64,000 nucleotides of DNA from Bog-473 sp963704355. Its GTDB lineage: Bacteria; Actinomycetota; Acidimicrobiia; Acidimicrobiales; RAAP-2. The notes beneath the pieces are model-generated. The model saw only the letters and a program-made list of their open reading frames with translations. It did no database searches and had not been told where the DNA came from. This document shows positions 9,041-17,378 of the stretch, piece by piece. The stretch is taken from assembly GCA_963704355.1 (NCBI GenBank), contig OY969891.1:4982667-5046666 (forward strand), written 5' to 3'. The translations under genes and the position numbers were made by a program. Within the stretch, counting starts at the first letter, position 1, and every line of letters begins with the position of its first letter.

Positions 9041-9669
9041 CAGCCCTGCCCCCCGTCCTTGGCGGTGGCGCGGGCGGCCTGCGCCTCGGCCATCTGGGCC
9101 CGCTCGGCGACGATGACGGACCGGTCGGCCTGGAGCCCGGTGCTGCGGCGCACCCGCACGAGCGTGCCGTGCGGCGGCACGGTGTCCGCGAGCCGGCCGG
9201 CCCGCAGGTCCTCGAGCAGCGAGTCGAAGCTCTCGGGCGTTTGCGCCCCGACGTAGCGGTGGTTGACCTGCACGCACACGGTCTGGTCGCAGTCGGCCAG
9301 GCACTCGGCCTCGTGCAGTGTGAACACGCCGTCGAGGGTGGTCCCCCCGGCGCGCACGCCGAGCACCGACTCGGCGTGCGCGAGCAACTCGAGGGCACCG
9401 CCGAGCAGGCAGGCGATGTTGGTGCAGAGCGAGAGCACGTAGGTCCCGACGGGCTCGGTGTGCAGCATGTCGTAGAACGACGCCGTGCCCCGGACCTCGG
9501 CGGCCGTCACCCCGCACAGCTCGCCGATCTCGGCCATGGCCCCGGGATGCAACCAGCCGTCCTGCTCCTGGGCCAGGTGGCAGAGCGGGATGAGCGCCGA
9601 GCGCGGGTGGGGGTAGAGCGCGATGAGCGCCTCCGCCCGCTCGCGCACCTCCGGGCGGAGATGGCTCAC
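9040..9669 (-). CDS. nuoE: NADH-quinone oxidoreductase subunit E
   Basis: Thioredoxin-fold [2Fe-2S] (N1a) subunit of complex I. 209 residues from a GTG at 9669 that overlaps the nuoD stop (GTGA). The helical N-terminal domain carries the family pattern LIPLCHLAQEQDGWL, followed by GVTAAEVRGTASFYDML. Cluster ligands are in LCTNIACLLGG (C-x4-C type) and in AECLADCDQTVCVQVN. A tail of about 40 residues rich in Arg, Ala and Gln follows the ferredoxin domain. Confidence 0.95.
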   Translation of the reverse strand: MSHLRPEVRERAEALIALYPHPRSALIPLCHLAQEQDGWLHPGAMAEIGELCGVTAAEVRGTASFYDMLHTEPVGTYVLSLCTNIACLLGGALELLAHAESVLGVRAGGTTLDGVFTLHEAECLADCDQTVCVQVNHRYVGAQTPESFDSLLEDLRAGRLADTVPPHGTLVRVRRSTGLQADRSVIVAERAQMAEAQAARATAKDGGQG

Positions 9670-11102
9670 CGGTCCACCTCGCCCATGATGGGGTCGACCG
9701 ACGAGATCACGGCGACGGCGTCGGCCATGAGGCCGCCGCGGAGCAGCAACGGCAGGCACTGCAGGTTGACGAAGCTGGGGGCCCGGATGTGCATGCGGTA
9801 CGGCTTCGACGTGCCGTCGGACACCATGTAGCAGCCGAGCTCGCCGCGGGGGGACTCGATGGCGACGTACACCTCGCCCTCGGGGACCCGGAAACCCTCG
9901 GTGAAGATCTTGAAGTGGTGGATGAGAGCCTCCATGCTCTCGTCGATGCGGGCGCGTGGCGGCGGCGTCACCTTGCGGTCCTGCACCCGGTAGTCGCCGG
10001 GCGGCATCATCTCGACGATCTGGCGGACGATCTTGATCGACTCGCGGATTTCGTTGAGGCGGACGGAGTAGCGATCGAAGTTGTCGCCGTAGCTGCCCAC
10101 GATGATGTCGAAGTCGAGCTTGTCGTAGGCCAGGTACGGCATGGTCCGGCGCAAGTCCCAGGGCACGCCGGTCGAGCGCAGGATGGGACCGGTCACCCCC
10201 AGCGCGAGCGCCTCCTCCGCCGAGATGTTGCCCACTGCCTCGGTCCGCTCCCGGAAGATGGGCTGCCCGGTCAGCAACTCGTCGTACTCGAAGGTGCGGG
10301 CGAGGATCGTCTCGCAGACGACGTCGAGGTCGTCCTCCCACCCGTCGGGCAGGTCGGCCGCCACGCCGCCGGGGCGGATGAAGTTGTGGTTCATGCGCTG
10401 ACCGGTGGTCTTCTCGAAGAAGTTGAGGACCATTTCGCGCTCACGGAAGCCGTAGATCATCATGGACGTCGAGCCGAGGTCCATGCCGTTGGTGCCCATC
10501 CAGATGAGGTGGGAGGACACCCGGTTCAGCTCGACCATGAGCATGCGGATCCAGGTCGCCCGCGGCGGCAGCTCGACGCCCAGCAGCGCCTCGGTGGCCA
10601 GGGAGAACACCAGCTCGTTGTGGAGCGGCGCCAGGTAGTCCATGCGGGTGGTGTTGGTGCCGCCCGTCACGTAGGTGAGCTCCTCGCCGGTCTTCTCCAT
10701 GCCGGTGTGGAGGTAGCCGATGACGGGCTTGGTGCGCAGCACGGTCTCGCCGTCGAGCTCGAGCATGAGCCGGAGCACCCCGTGGGTCGACGGGTGCTGG
10801 GGGCCCATGTTGATGATCATCGTCTGGTCGTCGCGGCGCTCGACGTCGATGTCGCCGGCGTTGACGAAGCCGCCCTCGGGGAGGCGCAGGACGGCGCCCA
10901 CCTCGCTGCGCAGCTCGCCCGCCGACGTCGTGCCGCGGGACATGAGCTCCTGCGCGCCCTCGGAGGTCTCGCCCACGAAGTAGCGCTTTTCCTCGGCTTC
11001 GCGGTGGGCGCGCTCGCTCTGTTCGAGGCCGAATGGCTCGCTGTCCCCCCCGTCGGGGCCGGTCCCGGACTCGTCCCCGTCGGGCGGGTGCTCGTCGCTC
11101 AT
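9666..11102 (-). CDS. nuoD: NADH-quinone oxidoreductase subunit D
   Basis: 49-kDa-type subunit lining the quinone site. 478 residues from the ATG at 11102 that overlaps the nuoC stop by four bases. The family core begins near residue 95 with MIINMGPQHPSTHGVLRLML. Later marks include YLHTGMEKTGEELTY, the membrane-facing GTNGMDLGSTSMMIYGFRER and the conserved C-terminal ending MGEVDR. The first 90 residues, acidic and Ser/Gly-rich at the very start, are an extension beyond the conserved core. Confidence 0.96.
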   Translation of the reverse strand: MSDEHPPDGDESGTGPDGGDSEPFGLEQSERAHREAEEKRYFVGETSEGAQELMSRGTTSAGELRSEVGAVLRLPEGGFVNAGDIDVERRDDQTMIINMGPQHPSTHGVLRLMLELDGETVLRTKPVIGYLHTGMEKTGEELTYVTGGTNTTRMDYLAPLHNELVFSLATEALLGVELPPRATWIRMLMVELNRVSSHLIWMGTNGMDLGSTSMMIYGFREREMVLNFFEKTTGQRMNHNFIRPGGVAADLPDGWEDDLDVVCETILARTFEYDELLTGQPIFRERTEAVGNISAEEALALGVTGPILRSTGVPWDLRRTMPYLAYDKLDFDIIVGSYGDNFDRYSVRLNEIRESIKIVRQIVEMMPPGDYRVQDRKVTPPPRARIDESMEALIHHFKIFTEGFRVPEGEVYVAIESPRGELGCYMVSDGTSKPYRMHIRAPSFVNLQCLPLLLRGGLMADAVAVISSVDPIMGEVDR

Positions 11103-11632
11103 CGTGGCCCCGGGGCGTCCTTGAACTGGACCGGCACGCGCCCCACGCCGTAGTCCTTGCGCAGCGGGTGGCCCTCCCAGTCCTCGGGCATCAGGATGCG
11201 GGTGAGGTCGGGGTGCCCGGCAAAGAGGATGCCCATCAGGTCGTAGGCCTCGCGCTCCATCGCCTCGGTGCCCGGGTACACCTCGAAGACACTGTCGACC
11301 ACGGGGTCGGACTCGGGCACCTGGACCCGGACCCGGACGCGCTGGTGCAGGCTGAGCGACAGCAGGTTCACCACGACCTCGAAGCGCTCGTGCCCGACGC
11401 CTTCGGGCAACGACCGCCCCGGATGGGTGAGGTAGTCGACGGCGCAGACGTCGACGCACATCTCGAAGCCGGCGGAGCGGAAGGCCGCCACCATCCGCTT
11501 GTACGTGTCGCGACTGGGGAAGGCGAGCTGGTCGACCAGGCGGTCGGGCAGGCGGGGCACATCGGGCAGGACGCTCGCGGGCGATGCCCCCGGGGCACTC
11601 GCCGGAGCGGCACTAGGGCTGGCGTCGCTCAC
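11099..11632 (-). CDS. nuoC: NADH-quinone oxidoreductase subunit C
   Basis: 30-kDa-type subunit that docks on NuoD in the connecting arm. 177 residues from a GTG at 11632 that overlaps the nuoB stop (GTGA). The first 25 residues are Ala/Ser/Pro-rich. The diagnostic block is EREAYDLMGILFAGHPDL, followed by RILMPEDWEGHPLRKDYGVG, the classic complex1_30kDa signature. It is separate from NuoD here, not fused as in some proteobacteria. Confidence 0.95.
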   Translation of the reverse strand: MSDASPSAAPASAPGASPASVLPDVPRLPDRLVDQLAFPSRDTYKRMVAAFRSAGFEMCVDVCAVDYLTHPGRSLPEGVGHERFEVVVNLLSLSLHQRVRVRVQVPESDPVVDSVFEVYPGTEAMEREAYDLMGILFAGHPDLTRILMPEDWEGHPLRKDYGVGRVPVQFKDAPGPR

Positions 11633-12189
11633 CGCGGCGTGGCCACCCGCACCGCGTCGGGCACCGTCGGCACCCAGCCACCCGTCGCCTGCTCGCCGGC
11701 GGGCACTGAGCTCCCGGGGCGGCGCGTGATCTCGCCGGTGCGGATCTTCTCGTGCAGCGTGAGGATGGCGTGCAGCAGCGTCTCGGGCGACGGCGGACAC
11801 CCGGGTGCGTAGACGTCGACCGGCACGATCTGATCGACGCCCTGCACGATGGCGTAGTTGTTGAACATCCCGCCGGTCGACGCGCACACGCCCATGGAGA
11901 TGACCCACTTGGGCTCCATCATCTGGTCGTAGACCTGGCGCAGGACCGGCGCCATCTTCTGTGAGACCCGGCCCGCCACGATCATGAGGTCGGCCTGACG
12001 AGGTGAGGACCGGAAGACCTCCATGCCGAGCCGGCTGATGTCGTAGTCGGCCGCGCCGACCGACATCATCTCAATCGCGCAGCAGGCGAGCCCGAACGTC
12101 GCCGGCCACACGCTGTTGCGCCGGGCCCACTTGACCAGGTCCTCGAGGCGGCCGGTCAGGAAGTTGTGCTGGAGGTCCTCGATCCCCAT
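11629..12189 (-). CDS. nuoB: NADH-quinone oxidoreductase subunit B
   Basis: Subunit carrying the terminal [4Fe-4S] cluster N2, the direct electron donor to quinone. 186 residues. The paired ligand cysteines are in GLACCAIEMM near residue 35; the other ligands are in VCASTGGMF and in VYAPGCPPSPE. The C-terminal 30 residues are less conserved and Pro/Gly-rich. It starts two bases after the nuoA stop, in canonical A-B-C-D order. Confidence 0.97.
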   Translation of the reverse strand: MGIEDLQHNFLTGRLEDLVKWARRNSVWPATFGLACCAIEMMSVGAADYDISRLGMEVFRSSPRQADLMIVAGRVSQKMAPVLRQVYDQMMEPKWVISMGVCASTGGMFNNYAIVQGVDQIVPVDVYAPGCPPSPETLLHAILTLHEKIRTGEITRRPGSSVPAGEQATGGWVPTVPDAVRVATPR

Positions 12190-12191
12190 CC

Positions 12192-12662
12192 CTAGGCCGC
12201 CTCACCCGGGGTCGGACGGGCCGCGCTGATCCGCGAGATGGTCGACTCCGAGCTGCGGCTCGGCATGCCCGACTGCAGGGTCTTGGGCGGACCCCACGTC
12301 AGGGCCCCGTTGGAGATCAGGTAGACGAACGACACGAACACGACAGCGGCGAAGACGATCACCTCGATGAGACCGAACGTCGCGATCTGGTGGAACACCA
12401 CGGCCCAGGGATAGAGAAACACGATCTCGATGTCGAAGATGATGAAGATCATCGACACCAGGTAGAAGCGCACCGGGAAACGCTGGGGCGGCTCGACGTT
12501 GGGCACGATGCCGCACTCGTACGGCGCCAGCTTGGCCGCACTCGGCTTCTTCTTCGGCGCCAGCATCTGCGAGGACACCAGCGACCCGACCGTGAAAAGG
12601 AGGCCGAGCAGCCCCACGAGCAGGATGGGAAGGTACTGGACCACCGGGCGTCGTTCTACCAT
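12192..12662 (-). CDS. nuoA: NADH-quinone oxidoreductase subunit A
   Basis: First gene of the leftward nuo operon. 156 residues, with three transmembrane helices and the family signature YECGIVPNVEPPQRFPVRFY before helix 2, then FIIFDIEIVFLYPWAV. About 35 residues after the last helix are Ser/Pro-rich and poorly conserved. The 60-bp gap to the divergent reductase gene at 12723 must hold both promoters; I see no canonical Rex operator in it. Confidence 0.96.
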   Translation of the reverse strand: MVERRPVVQYLPILLVGLLGLLFTVGSLVSSQMLAPKKKPSAAKLAPYECGIVPNVEPPQRFPVRFYLVSMIFIIFDIEIVFLYPWAVVFHQIATFGLIEVIVFAAVVFVSFVYLISNGALTWGPPKTLQSGMPSRSSESTISRISAARPTPGEAA

Positions 12663-12722
12663 GCGACCCCTTCTCAGGGCACATCCGCAGCGCTGGTCAG
12701 AGGCCCCGGCGACAGACCTACG

Positions 12723-14339
12723 ATGCCCCTCGTGACGCCACCCGACGCGACCCCGCCCGCCGACTCGCCCAAGAAGGCGCGGCGAGCGGGCAAGGCGCCC
12801 GCGAAGCGGGCGGCGACAAAGGGAGCGTCGAAGAAGGCGGCGGCTTCACCGGGGACGACGAAGGCGGGGGCCACGCCGGGGACGAGCAAGAAGGCAGCGG
12901 CCAAGAAGGCAGCGGCCAAGAAGGCCGCCGGCGGCAAGAAGGCGGCCGCGGGCGCAACCCCCGGCTCCGCCAAGCCGATCGGGGGCGCGGGGGCGAAGGC
13001 CCGGGGCGCATCGGACCGTGCGGCCGCACCGCCGCGCGAGGACCCCGACCGCGTGCACGACGTCGTCGTCGTCGGCGCCGGACCTGCAGGATCCTCGTGC
13101 GCCTACTGGCTGGCCGACGCCGGGTGGGACGTGGTGGTTGTGGAGAAGAAGGAGTTCCCTCGCGAGAAGACCTGCGGCGACGGGCTCACTCCGCGTGCGG
13201 TTCGCCAGCTCGCGGACATGGGGCTCGAGGGGGCGCTGGCAGGCTCGCACCGCTACACAGGCCTGCGCGCCTTCGGCTTTGGGCAATCCATCGAGTTGCG
13301 CTGGCCCGAGCACCCGCACTTCCCCGACTACGGCTACACGATCACGCGGCACGATCTCGACGGACTGGTGGCCGGGCGGGCCGCCGAGGCCGGGGCGACT
13401 CTGTTGCAGGGCACCGAAGTGGTGGACGTCGTGCGCGACGAGGGGGGCGCCGCAGCGACGCCACTGCCCACCCTGGCCGGCGTGACCGTCAAGGAGAAGG
13501 GGGCGTCCGGCACGCACACCATCAGAGCGCGCTACGTCGTGGTGGCGGACGGGTCGAACTCACGGATCGGGCGGCTGCTGGGGACGACGCGCCGGCGCGA
13601 CCTGCCGTTGGGTATGGCATTGCGCGGCTACTACCGCTCCGAGCGCCACGACGACCCGTTCATTGAGTCGCACCTCGACATTCGCGACACCGAGGGCAAC
13701 GTCGTCCCCGGCTACGGCTGGATCTTCCCCATGGGCGACGGGCGCGTGAACGTCGGGGTCGGCCTGCTCTCGACCGAACAACGCTGGAAGGGCATCAACA
13801 CCTCCACGCTGATGGACACCTTCGTCGGCTACGCGCCGGTGTCGTGGGGCCTGAGCCCCGAGACGAGCCTCGGTCCCCCGACCGGGGGCAAGCTGCCCAT
13901 GGGGTTGTCGGTCGGGCCGCGGGCCGGCGGCAACGTCCTGATCGTCGGCGACGCGAGCGGCGCGATCAACCCGTTCAACGGGGAGGGCATCGGCTACGGG
14001 TACGAGACGGGACGCCTCGCCGCCGCCTCCCTCGGACACGCCATGACCGGAGCGGGTGAGGCGGCGTTGCGCGAGTACGACCGCGAGCTCACGGCGGCGT
14101 ACGGGCCTTACTACAAGGTGGCCCGCGCCTTCGTCCACCTCATCTCGCACCCCGAGGCAATGCGCGTCTGCGTCAACCTCGGGATGCGGTCGGAGGTGTT
14201 GATGAACCAGCTGCTCCGCATCATGGCCAACTTGATGCGCCCCGACGCCGCGGGGCCGGCCGAGATCGGCTACCGCGCCATGGAGCTGGTGTCGCGCTTG
14301 CTGCCCGACCCCGACCTGCTCGAGAGTCCCGCCGCCTGA
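12723..14339 (+). CDS. Geranylgeranyl-reductase-family FAD oxidoreductase with Ala/Lys-rich N-terminal tail
   Basis: Flavoprotein of the group that saturates isoprenoid double bonds; actinobacterial members reduce the menaquinone side chain (MenJ-type), which would fit the neighbouring complex I genes. 538 residues from the ATG at 12723. The FAD dinucleotide-binding motif VVVGAGPAGSSCAYWLADAG starts near residue 117, followed by EKKEFPREKTCGDGLTPRAV, which is typical of the family, and the second FAD motif GNVLIVGDASGAINPFNGEG. The first 100 residues are a basic low-complexity tail of AAKKAA-like repeats. The specific substrate is inferred, not shown. Confidence 0.85.
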   Translation: MPLVTPPDATPPADSPKKARRAGKAPAKRAATKGASKKAAASPGTTKAGATPGTSKKAAAKKAAAKKAAGGKKAAAGATPGSAKPIGGAGAKARGASDRAAAPPREDPDRVHDVVVVGAGPAGSSCAYWLADAGWDVVVVEKKEFPREKTCGDGLTPRAVRQLADMGLEGALAGSHRYTGLRAFGFGQSIELRWPEHPHFPDYGYTITRHDLDGLVAGRAAEAGATLLQGTEVVDVVRDEGGAAATPLPTLAGVTVKEKGASGTHTIRARYVVVADGSNSRIGRLLGTTRRRDLPLGMALRGYYRSERHDDPFIESHLDIRDTEGNVVPGYGWIFPMGDGRVNVGVGLLSTEQRWKGINTSTLMDTFVGYAPVSWGLSPETSLGPPTGGKLPMGLSVGPRAGGNVLIVGDASGAINPFNGEGIGYGYETGRLAAASLGHAMTGAGEAALREYDRELTAAYGPYYKVARAFVHLISHPEAMRVCVNLGMRSEVLMNQLLRIMANLMRPDAAGPAEIGYRAMELVSRLLPDPDLLESPAA

Positions 14340-14349
14340 CCTCGGCACG

Positions 14350-14829
14350 TCAGCGGCCCAGCGCGGCGCGCAACGCCGCCGCCTCCTGGCGCAGCACCTC
14401 GTCGGGCACGGGTGGGGTTGCGGTTTGGTCGAATGCCTCTGGCTCGAGGGGGCCGCCGGCGCGGACGTCGTCCGCGGGGCGGGGCACCAGGTGGACGTGC
14501 AGGTGCGGCACCCCGTTGCCCAGGCTGAGCCAGTTCATCTTGACGGGGCGGTAGTGCCCGTCCACCGCTGCCGCCACCAGGCCGACCTCCCGCCAGAAGC
14601 CCGCGCTCTCCTCGACGGACAGCTCGTTGGGCTCGGCCACGTGGCGGCCCTTCCAGATGACGAAGGCGTAGCCGGGCCGCACCGGGTAGCGCCCCAGGTA
14701 CGCGTCGGCCCAGCGACCGTCGTGGACCCGCACGCCGAACGGCGTCTCGTCGGCTCGGGGGGCGCACATGGGACAGCCGTCGCCGCGGCGAAGGGCCTCG
14801 AAGTTCTGGGGCCAGCAGTGCTCGTCCAT
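14350..14829 (-). CDS. HIT-family nucleotide-binding protein
   Basis: Histidine-triad protein of 159 residues, probably a nucleotide hydrolase or transferase acting on AMP-type substrates. The triad HLHVHLV lies at residues 109-115 with histidines 109, 111 and 113. The PGYAFVIWKGRHVAEPNEL segment is the usual HIT beta-strand and loop. A Cys pair, CPMC, near residue 19 may bind zinc. It converges with the FAD reductase, leaving 10 bp between their stops. The start is the ATG at 14829; the upstream frame is open but repetitive and not protein-like. Confidence 0.85.
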   Translation of the reverse strand: MDEHCWPQNFEALRRGDGCPMCAPRADETPFGVRVHDGRWADAYLGRYPVRPGYAFVIWKGRHVAEPNELSVEESAGFWREVGLVAAAVDGHYRPVKMNWLSLGNGVPHLHVHLVPRPADDVRAGGPLEPEAFDQTATPPVPDEVLRQEAAALRAALGR

Positions 14830-14884
14830 GCAACGCAGTCTGCCAACGAGGAGCCACGGCGTGCTCCAGGCGCCGGCGGCGTTC

Positions 14885-14936
14885 CACGATGTTCCACAAG
14901 GCGGCCGCCGCTTCACGATGTTCCACAAGGCGGCCG
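14885..14936. repeat. 23-bp direct repeat, two copies
   Basis: Two identical 23-bp copies at 14885-14907 and 14914-14936 (core GATGTTCCACAAGGCGGC), 29 bases apart start to start, lie in the gap between hemL and the HIT gene. On the minus strand each copy would translate to AALWNIV in one frame. Confidence 0.85.
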
Positions 14937-14947
14937 TGTGCCTCTGA

Positions 14948-14975
14948 AAACTGCAAACGATCCTGTTTATAGTTT
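14948..14975. promoter_or_regulatory. Imperfect inverted repeat containing shared CCTGTTTATAGTTT motif
   Basis: Arms AAACTGCAAAC (14948-14958) and GTTTATAGTTT (14965-14975) pair at 9 of 11 positions around a 6-base spacer. The right half belongs to a 14-base motif (14962-14975) that recurs exactly at 23915-23928. On the minus strand it reads AAACTATAAACAGG, which contains a TATAAA box facing the HIT gene. Function unknown; a promoter or operator is possible. Confidence 0.4.
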
Positions 14976-15026
14976 CCAGCGACGCCAGCGACATCGCCAT
15001 CGCCCGCGCCCCTCGCCCAGACCGGT

Positions 15027-16361
15027 TCAGCCGACCGCGCCCGCCACCTCGGCCGCCGCGTCGGCCGCGGCGTCGACGACGCGGGCCAGCACGTCCTCGT
15101 CGTGGGCCAGGCCAGGGAACAACACCTCGTAGGGCCCCGGCGCCAGCGCCACGCCGCGGCGCAGCATGGCGTGGAAGAACGGGGCGTGGGTCCCGTGGCC
15201 GGCCAGAGCGCGGGACCCCTCGTAGTCCCGCGGCGGCTCGAGCGGCCCCGCCGCGGCCGGGGCCACGAACAGCCCGACCAGGGGCCCCACCGTCGGGACC
15301 GCCGCCGCCAGGCCCCCCGACGCCAGCGCAGATTCCAGGTCCTTGGCGAAGACGGAGACCCGCGCTGTCAACGCCTCGTAGTCGGCGGGGCCCACTGCGT
15401 CGAGCACGGCCCGCCCCGCCGCGGTGGCGAGCGGATTCCCCGAGAGGGTGCCCGCCTGGTACACCGGCCCGCCGGGGGCGAGCTCGGCCATCAGGTCGCG
15501 TCGTCCCGCGAACGCGGCGAGCGGCAGCCCGCCGCCGATCACCTTGCCGAAGCACCACAGGTCGGGCGTCACGCCCGACCACCCGGTCGCCCCGTCCGCA
15601 CCCAGACGGAAGCCCGTGATCACCTCGTCGAAGATCAGCAGCGCCCCCGTCTCGTCACACGCGGCGCGCAGGCCCTCGAGGAAGCCCGGCGCCGGCGGGA
15701 CGAGGTTCATGTTCGCGGCTACCGGCTCGACGATCACGCACGCGACTCGGTCGTCCAACGCGGGCACGACGTTGTAGGGAACCACCTCGGTGTCGGCCAC
15801 GGCACCGGCGGAGACGCCGGCCGAACCCGGCAGGCCGAGCATGGCCACCCCGCTGCCCCCGCCGGCCAACAGTCCGTCGGAGTGCCCGTGGTAGCAACCG
15901 TCGAACTTCACCACCCGGTCGCGGCCCGTGGCGCCGCGCGCGAGGCGGACGGCGCTCATGGCGGCCTCGGTCCCCGACGACACCAGCCGGACCTGTTCGC
16001 AACCGGGCACCCGCGCGCAGATCGCCTCGGCCAGGAGGACCTCGCCCGGCGTCGGGGCCCCGAACGTGGTGCCCCGGGCGGCGGACGCGGCCACGGCTCC
16101 GGTCACGACCGGGTGCGCGTGCCCGAGCAGGACCGCGCCGTAGGACTGCACCAGGTCGATGTAGCGGCGGCCCTCGGCATCGACGACGTACGGTCCCTCG
16201 CCGGCGACGACCGTGTAGGGCGTGCCGCCGACCGAGGCGAAGGAGCGGACCGGGGAGTCGACGCCGCCGGGGATGACGCGGCCCGCCCGCGCGAACCACT
16301 CGGCGTTCGACGCCGGCGGCTCAGCCACCGAGGGCCTCGGCGACGCCGGCGGCTCAGCCAC
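15027..16361 (-). CDS. hemL: Glutamate-1-semialdehyde 2,1-aminomutase
   Basis: PLP enzyme converting glutamate-1-semialdehyde to 5-aminolevulinate in the C5 heme pathway. 444 residues. N-terminal family motif VIPGGVDSPVRSF; PLP-site aspartate in LLIFDEVITGFR; Schiff-base lysine in CFGKVIGGGLPLAAFAGR. The GTG at 16361 overlaps the hemB stop by eight bases; because the junction is duplicated, an identical GTG at 16328 is an equally good start and would remove 11 residues (the AEPPAS motif occurs twice). It is the last gene of the rex-hem cluster. Confidence 0.95.
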   Translation of the reverse strand: MAEPPASPRPSVAEPPASNAEWFARAGRVIPGGVDSPVRSFASVGGTPYTVVAGEGPYVVDAEGRRYIDLVQSYGAVLLGHAHPVVTGAVAASAARGTTFGAPTPGEVLLAEAICARVPGCEQVRLVSSGTEAAMSAVRLARGATGRDRVVKFDGCYHGHSDGLLAGGGSGVAMLGLPGSAGVSAGAVADTEVVPYNVVPALDDRVACVIVEPVAANMNLVPPAPGFLEGLRAACDETGALLIFDEVITGFRLGADGATGWSGVTPDLWCFGKVIGGGLPLAAFAGRRDLMAELAPGGPVYQAGTLSGNPLATAAGRAVLDAVGPADYEALTARVSVFAKDLESALASGGLAAAVPTVGPLVGLFVAPAAAGPLEPPRDYEGSRALAGHGTHAPFFHAMLRRGVALAPGPYEVLFPGLAHDEDVLARVVDAAADAAAEVAGAVG

Positions 16362-16377
16362 CGAGGGCCTCGGCGAC
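16312..16377. repeat. Perfect 33-bp tandem duplication across the hemB/hemL junction
   Basis: Two identical 33-bp units (16312-16344 and 16345-16377) each contain the end of hemB (codons for AEALGG plus TGA) and the GTG start of hemL. The duplication preserves a stop/start overlap in both copies, so hemB ends at the first stop reached and hemL can start in either copy. Being a multiple of three, it keeps the hemL frame. Confidence 0.95.
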
Positions 16378-17368
16378 GTCGGCGGCGAAGTAGGTGAGGA
16401 TGAAGTCGGCGCCCGCTCGCTTGACGACGGTCAGCTGTTCGAGCGCCACCGCCGGCCCGTCGATCCATCCGGAGGCGGCAGCCGCCTTCACCATGGCGAA
16501 CTCCCCGCTCACGTGGTACGCCGCCAGCGGCACGTCGACCGTGCGCCGCGCTTCGCTCAGGACGTCGAGTGAGGTCATGGCCGGCTTGACCATGACCATG
16601 TCGGCCCCCTCGGCCACGTCGAGCGCGATCTCGGCGAGTGCCTCGCGCTCGGTTGCGCGGGTCCTGCTGGTAGGCCCGGCGGTCGCCCCCGCCGGCGATG
16701 CGAACGTCCACCGCGTCGCGGAACGGGCCGTAGAGCGCCGACGCGTACTTGGCGGCGTAGGCGAGCACCGCTACCTGGTCGTGGCCCGCCCCGTCCAGCG
16801 CGGCGCGGATGGCGCGCACCTGGCCGTCCATCATCCCGCTGGGCGCCACGATGTCGGCGCCCGCCGCGGCCTGCGCCAGCGCGACGCGCTGGTACAGCTC
16901 GAGCGTCGCGTCGTTGAGCACCTCGCCGTGCGGACCGAGCACGCCGCAGTGCCCGTGGTCGGTGTACTCGTCCAGGCAGAGGTCGGCCATCAGCACGAGC
17001 TGCTCGCCCACGGCGTCACGCACGGCGCGGAGCGCGACCTGCACGACCCCGCCGGGGTCCCAGGCGCCGCTCCCCTGCGCGTCCTTGCGCGCCGGCACAC
17101 CGAAGAGGATGAGCCCGGGCAGGCCGAGCGTCACCAGCCGCTTCGCCTCCACGACGAGCGAGTCGAGTGTGTGCTGCACCTCGCCGGGCATGGACGCGAT
17201 GGGGACGGGCCCGTCCACCCCCTCCCGCACGAACAGCGGGGCGACCAGGTCGTCCACCCCGAGGCGGGTCTCCGCGACCAGGCGGCGCAGGGCCGGCGTC
17301 CGGCGCAACCGGCGCAGCCGTCGGGTGGGGAAGCCCTGCTCCGGGGCGGCGGCGTCGACCTCGGCCAT
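16354..17368 (-). CDS. hemB: Delta-aminolevulinic acid dehydratase, one-base frameshift
   Basis: Porphobilinogen synthase, condensing two 5-aminolevulinate molecules. From the ATG at 17368 the frame reads through LVLMADLCLDEYTDHGHCGV and the Schiff-base region AYAAKYASALYGPFRDA up to GGGDRRAYQQDPRN, then turns to nonsense. The rest (EGADMVMVKPAM with the second active-site lysine, to LTYFAADVAEALGG) continues in another frame from about 16650. Removing one G from the GG at 16651-16652 joins the halves as DPRNEREAL and gives 337 residues, the normal length. Either a sequencing error or a fresh mutation; the gene is normally essential in this pathway, so I favour error. Confidence 0.9.
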
Positions 17369-17378
17369 GAACGCCAGC

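Noticed and set aside
12663..12722. Rex operator in the nuoA/reductase divergent promoter region
   Set aside because: I looked for TTGTG..CACAA-type symmetry and saw none.
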